Below are positions 59,699 through 64,000 of a stretch of DNA of 64,000 nucleotides, piece after piece. The number at the start of each line of letters is the position of its first letter. Positions within the stretch are counted from its first letter, which is position 1. A model generated the notes under the pieces. The model was not told the origin of the DNA, made no database searches, and was given only the letters and a program-made list of their open reading frames with translations. The translations under genes and the position numbers were made by a program. Origin of the DNA: Terfezia claveryi. Lineage: Eukaryota > Ascomycota > Pezizomycetes > Pezizales > Pezizaceae. The stretch is from positions 1-64,000 of the forward strand of contig WHUX01000072.1 in assembly GCA_015179025.1 (NCBI GenBank). The letters run 5' to 3'.

Positions 59699-60743
59699 AT
59701 GGCAGCAGCGACGGCTAGTGCGATAAAGAAGGCATTTAGGAAGGGGGTGAAGGAGGCGTTGAAGGGGCTAGAGTCGGAGAATGTGAGGTTACAGTGTAAG
59801 CTAGTTCGATATTCTTCACCTTGAATTTATATTCCCAAACTCTTAAATTGCTGGTCATTTCTGTATTCATAATACCCGACAGATGCACCGTATACCCAGG
59901 ACTCTTTGTCTGTTGCTTGTTTAACGATACTTTGGGTGAGGCAAAGATACCTCGGGTTCCTGGCTCATGCATTCTGGACGATTTTCTTGTTTCATTGGTT
60001 TACCCTGATATAGTAATAATGTCAGTACTGATGGTCACTTGGGGGCCCGGCCGACAGCATCTGTATGGACCAAAACAATCACCTCCCTGCCTGAATACCA
60101 GAAAGCCGATAGGATTAGTGTCTACCTAAGCATGCCCAAGGGGGAGCTCCAAACTGCTGGCTTAGTAACGGATGCTTTAGAGCGAGGTACGGTCCCTTCA
60201 CCACCAGATCATTCACAAACTATTGAGATAAAGCCAACTCTAAGCTCAACAGGCAAATCTCTCTTCATCCCTTACATCCACCCTCTCCCTCCTACCGCTG
60301 CCCCCATCCCAATCCCCCCCCCTGGAAAACCCGTCCCGACCTCACAGATGGACATGCTCTCCCTGTCCTCTCCCCAAGATTACTCCACCCTCCCCCCAGA
60401 CGCCTGGGGCATCCCAAGCATTCCATCCACATCCGTTTCCTCTCGGCAGAACTGTCTCCAGGATAAGAAGGGGTTGGATTTAGTCATTCTTCCTGGGGTA
60501 GCTTTTGGGGTTGATGGAAGAAGACTAGGACATGGGAAGGGGTACTACGATATGTGGTTGGCGAGGTACTTTGAGGAGGTGGGTAGGGAGAGGGGGATGC
60601 CGGTGTTGGTGGGGACGGCGCTGAAGGAGCAGGTTTTTGAGGCGGGTAGGGTGCCTGTGGATGAGACGGATTGGGACGTGGATGTTGTGGTTACTGGGGA
60701 TGGGAGGGTGATTAGGAGGGGCGAGGGGGTTGATGAGAATTAA
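59699..60743 (+). CDS. FAU1-like: 5-formyltetrahydrofolate cyclo-ligase
   Basis: Converts 5-formyl-THF to 5,10-methenyl-THF with ATP, returning folate to one-carbon metabolism. Exons: 59699-59795, 60058-60186, 60253-60743, 238 aa. Intron 1 is long (262 nt, GTAAGC..CGACAG); intron 2 (60187-60252) is 66 nt and leaves an open unspliced frame. The product starts MAAATASAIKKAFRKGVKEA, then LPEYQKADRISVYLSMPKGE, RGKSLFIPYIHPLPP, MDMLSLSSPQDYSTLP, WGIPSIP, LDLVILPGVAFGVDGRRLGH and GKGYYDMWLARYF. The GRRLGHGKGYYD block is the nucleotide/folate-binding signature of the family. An in-frame upstream ATG at 59657 would add 14 residues. Confidence 0.92.
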
Positions 60744-61128
60744 ATAGTGGATGTGATATAGATGTGATACCAAGGAAGTCAATGCAGGGTGCACTCTGTA
60801 CCACAGGAATATCAAATATAGCCATCAGATATACCTTGCCTAGGCAAGTGACGATTATATGTAATGCAACCAAACTACACCTTTACGTTGCTTAGTACTT
60901 CATAAGAATGCTTCTCTCGAAAAAGTGCCATGATTATTAATCGATGATGCGTTAAGTTCGTAAAGCCCGGAATTTTCGTATCCCTTCCCTCTTATCTTCC
61001 TACAATTGTCTCCACCCCCTCACCCCCACCGCATCCAGTACATGGCTTGTTGTAGTCACAGTTCTGAGGTGTCTGGTGGTATCATGATAGCACTGAAAGG
61101 CAACTTTAGATGATGTGTAGTGGAGAAA
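60744..61128. other. Convergent 3' region
   Basis: Lies between the cyclo-ligase stop and the SmE stop on the other strand. No feature beyond 3' UTR sequence. Confidence 0.5.
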
Positions 61129-61538
61129 CTACTGCATGCTTTGTATCAACGATACATTGTCACCCTTGAGTAAAATTTGGCCTGTACAAGGTGAGAACAC
61201 ACGTTAGTAGGTGTGACAAGCCACGGACTTTTTTCACGTACCCAACTCTCGCCTTTTCTCGCCCTCCTCCTTGGTAGCTAGTTTTACTTCCATCGCGTCA
61301 TCGATGACAAGGTTCATGAACTCATCAAATCCCTAGAGATAATTGGTAATTAAAATAGTGGCCATGCATGAACGTGGACTCTAGCACAGCATACCCTAAT
61401 CTTTCCCTCAATTCGGATCTGTAGTTGTTCATAGAGCCAGATTTGCACGGTCGAGTGCTGTTGAAGAAGCTTGAAGATGAAGTTGATGGGTGGGAGAAGG
61501 ACTTTACGTCCACCACCTCCTCCGGCGCGGCCGCTCAT
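61129..61538 (-). CDS. SME1: Spliceosomal protein SmE
   Basis: Core Sm-ring subunit of U1, U2, U4 and U5 snRNPs. Exons: 61395-61538, 61242-61332, 61129-61181, 95 aa. Introns 61333-61394 (GTATGC..TCTAG) and 61182-61241 (GTACGT..TACAG) keep frame. The product reads MSGRAGGGGGRKVLLPPINF, IFKLLQQHSTVQIWLYEQLQ, IRIEGKIRGFDEFMNLVIDD, AMEVKLATKEEGEKRRELGQ and ILLKGDNVSLIQSMQ, the Sm1 and Sm2 motifs in order. Length equals the family norm. The N-terminal Gly run is a little longer than usual. Confidence 0.97.
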
Positions 61539-62550
61539 ATCTGTTGATGTGGGAGTCCTGAAGAAGGCGAACTGTGGTTGAGATTGAGAAAGGCAAGATG
61601 TCTGTGCTATTCCGCGTGTAAATATCCACTGCCTTCGTGGTACTACTAATGACTAACAGCCGCCGCAAGTGGAGGGAATCGCAATCGGCAGGGTCGGGTC
61701 CTTGATGGACTGTGGGAATATCGCGACGACAGCTCAGCGTTACACTTCGAACCTTTGGATACAAAGGTTGCTTGGCGTAGAAGGCTCTATCTCTCTATTA
61801 CTAAGCAATTTCCGTCTCTGTGTACATCTGTACATATGTTACATACACCACCATTCGATACCTTTTATTTCTAGTTACACATTGAAATTTGGGCCCGGAA
61901 TATTTGATGGTTTAGCTCAAAAAGCGAATTGGTGACAGAGGTTGAGCAGAATTCTGATTAATCCTCAACGCAAAATTAAGTTGGCGGGGAACGAACGATT
62001 TATGTTGGCTACGAAGCGTAATAAAATCCAAATCACCCCACCATAAACGTTACGATTGTCTGCATATAATAAACAAGAAAGAACTCTTGTAGGGGTTTGT
62101 ATGGTGTTCAAAGTCAGCGAGAATTATATCAAGGATATATGATATCATATATAAGTTGAAGAGATGCATGCGAGAGGGGCACAATGTTGCTCTGCCGCCA
62201 CAAACTCTCCAGCCACATCGGTGTGCCACGCTTGGCGTGGAGAAGAAGTCACAGCGAACCACCCCACCTCGCATTATTACCTAGGAAATCGAATAATAGC
62301 CTCTAGAGCTACAGACAACGATAGAAGCACGGCTGGTACGATATCCTCTCTTTATAATTCCATCTCTTGTTCTCCTAAGTTGTCGAGATACCCCTCAGGT
62401 CCAACCTACTTGCCCGTCTCTATCTCCTTGGAATCTCATCCTCACAACCCCTCCATCCATCTGATATTAGTCACCAACAAAGAGCAGGAAAAATAGGAGC
62501 ACCTCACCAACTTTATACAAAATCCGCACCACCTTACATTAGATTTCACA
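61539..62550. promoter_or_regulatory. Divergent promoter region, SmE / MTR10
   Basis: 1 kb between divergent start codons. Open frames here (for example 61669-61935) have no family features. The last 60 bases before the MTR10 ATG are A/C-rich leader. Confidence 0.4.
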
Positions 62551-64000
62551 ATGGCCTCTCCTAACGGCATCACTGCCGAGCAAGCCTTTGCGCCCGTGCT
62601 CGCTGCATTGGCAACAATGCAGAGCAGCGCCGAAGCATCACAGAAACAGCAAGCTCACGAATATCTCGAGCAATTTCAGAAATCGGTCGGTTAGCCTTAC
62701 TCAGTGTCCTCTTTATTTGCTGCCTTGGAAATTTCTTGTGTTTGTGCCCGAGCTTTGCAAAAAAGTGAGGAAAGCTTCAAAGAAGCACAACTGCAATTTT
62801 GGGAAAGCCGCCATATGTATTCGCTTGCTTGGGGCTGGAATAGTGGGGCTTCAAAATGCGGAGTGTTTTGGGGGATGTCCATGCCCGTGTGCGTGAGCAC
62901 TGGGGCCAGTTTGATGTTTGGACGAACGGGGAACAAGGGACGTTCAGCAGGCTGACTTGAGTTCATCGAACCATTTTTCAAAATACAGCCCGAGGCTTGG
63001 AGCACGACACATAATATCTTAGGATCAGATACCGTTACATTAGGAGATAGGCTATTTGCTGCTACAACACTGAAGGGGAAGGTACGTTCTTAAACTTGTG
63101 GTCCTTCACTGGGGAGTTCCACAACGCTAACCGTCTCACTCCAGGTTACCTACGATATTCATCAACTCCCGCGGGAGTCCCTCCCAGAGCTTCGAGACTC
63201 TCTACTTAAATTACTGCTTGCCTATCAGTCGATCCCCGGGGGGCGCCCAATACGAACACAACTATGTGTTTGTTTGGCAGGTTTAGCTCTACAGATGCTG
63301 GAGTGGAAGGATGTAATACCAGTTGTGGCGGGTACATTGGGGGTCGATCTCACATTGTTAGAGTTCTTGACGGTCCTACCTGAGGAAGTTACAGAGGGTA
63401 GGAAAATTAGCTTGTCGGTAAGTATCTCTAGAAAAGATATTTTATGATTTCAGACTAAAGAGTGTGATAGGAGGACGAGCTGGATGCCCGCACCAAAGAG
63501 TTACTTGATAATAATTCCGACCATGTCTTGCAATTGCTTGTGCACTACGCTCAAATTAAACGTACCATACTCCAAACCCTAGAGAAACTTCAAAACTTAT
63601 GCTGACCTAGCAATAGCTAACGCCTCATCACAGCCTGCCTTGATATCCTGTCTAACATCATGGTTGCGCGAAATCCCGATATCGAAAGTTGCTGCTACTC
63701 CATTGATGGACGTAGCAAAGGCGGCCTTAGACTCTGAGGTTACATTTGAGGTTGGCGTTGATTGTCTTTGCACGATGTTCCGAGAGACTAGGGACGTTGA
63801 TGAATGTGCAGATGTCATCAAAGTCTTGTATCCACGGGTTATTAGCTTGCAGCCGAAGATTGAAGCTGCTGCCGCAGAAGACGTCGACGTAGATGTCTTC
63901 AAAGGATATACGAGGATATTTGCAGAAGCCGGAGAAGCTTGGGTGGTACTAATTGCTCGTCAGCCGGTTGAGTTTAGAACACTAGTGGAAGCAATTAGGG
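62551..64000 (+). CDS. MTR10: Karyopherin Mtr10 / transportin-SR, N-terminal part
   Basis: Importin-beta family carrier for SR-type mRNA-binding proteins and tRNA traffic. The gene runs off the right edge; about 325 residues are visible. Exons: 62551-62685, 62989-63081, 63145-63417, 63471-63561, 63617 onward. The product starts MASPNGITAEQAFAPVLAAL, then YLEQFQKSPEAWSTTHNIL, LFAATTLKGKVTYDIHQLPR, IRTQLCVCLAGLALQMLEWK, VLPEEVTEGRKISLSEDELD, NASSQPALISCLTSWLREIP and FKGYTRIFAEAGEAWVVLIA. These are helices of the HEAT-like repeats in the Mtr10/TNPO3 order. The 303-nt first intron with a GTCGGT donor is the weakest junction. For intron 4 the AATAG acceptor at 63616 keeps frame where the nearby CACAG does not. 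Confidence 0.9.

Overview
The window is nuclear DNA of a filamentous ascomycete (Pezizomycotina). The evidence is short GT..AG introns of about 50-100 nt with CTAAC/CTGAC-type branch sites, a class III chitin synthase, an NDT80/PhoG-type regulator, a DUF2415 WD protein, and A+T-rich or C-to-T-eroded repeat DNA that looks like RIP (repeat-induced point mutation). I cannot fix the class from the sequence. All spliced models below were assembled by hand from splice signals and reading-frame continuity; no alignment was run.

Left gene-rich part (about 2-36 kb). After an A+T-rich island at the left edge come: a monopolin Csm1/Pcs1 subunit (-), class III chitin synthase (+), a DUF2415 protein (-), mitochondrial Hsp70 (+), a small one-helix membrane protein (+), an intron-containing tRNA-Leu(AAG) (-), cytosolic-type aspartate aminotransferase (-), Arp2/3 subunit ARPC3 (-), a GH47 alpha-mannosidase with 11 exons (+), a mitochondrial rhomboid protease (-), eIF3g (+) and an NDT80/PhoG transcription factor (-). 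These are mostly housekeeping genes: cell wall, secretory glycan trimming, actin, mitochondrial import and proteolysis, translation, chromosome segregation. ARPC3/GH47 and rhomboid/eIF3g are divergent pairs sharing short promoters.

Gene-poor part (about 36.3-54.5 kb). I find no intact gene in 18 kb. It holds many copies of a 13-15 bp motif, TAGTCTGGTTGGCAC or its complement. One pair bounds a 340-bp element flanked by TA, like a non-autonomous Tc1/mariner-type element. It also holds an eroded coding sequence of unknown family, an eroded minisatellite, and a fragment of the DNA-repair gene RAD4/XPC lying between inverted copies of the motif. A separate 163-bp element with 40-bp inverted ends sits at 30.0 kb.

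Right gene-rich part (54.9-64 kb): a PHD+SET protein of the Set3 type (+), 5-formyltetrahydrofolate cyclo-ligase (+), spliceosomal SmE (-), and the first five coding exons of an Mtr10/transportin-SR karyopherin (+), cut by the window edge.

The most unusual items are the dispersed motif family with the captured or stranded RAD4 fragment, the unidentified eroded ORF at 48-50 kb, and the two very short exons (10 and 13 nt) of the GH47 gene.
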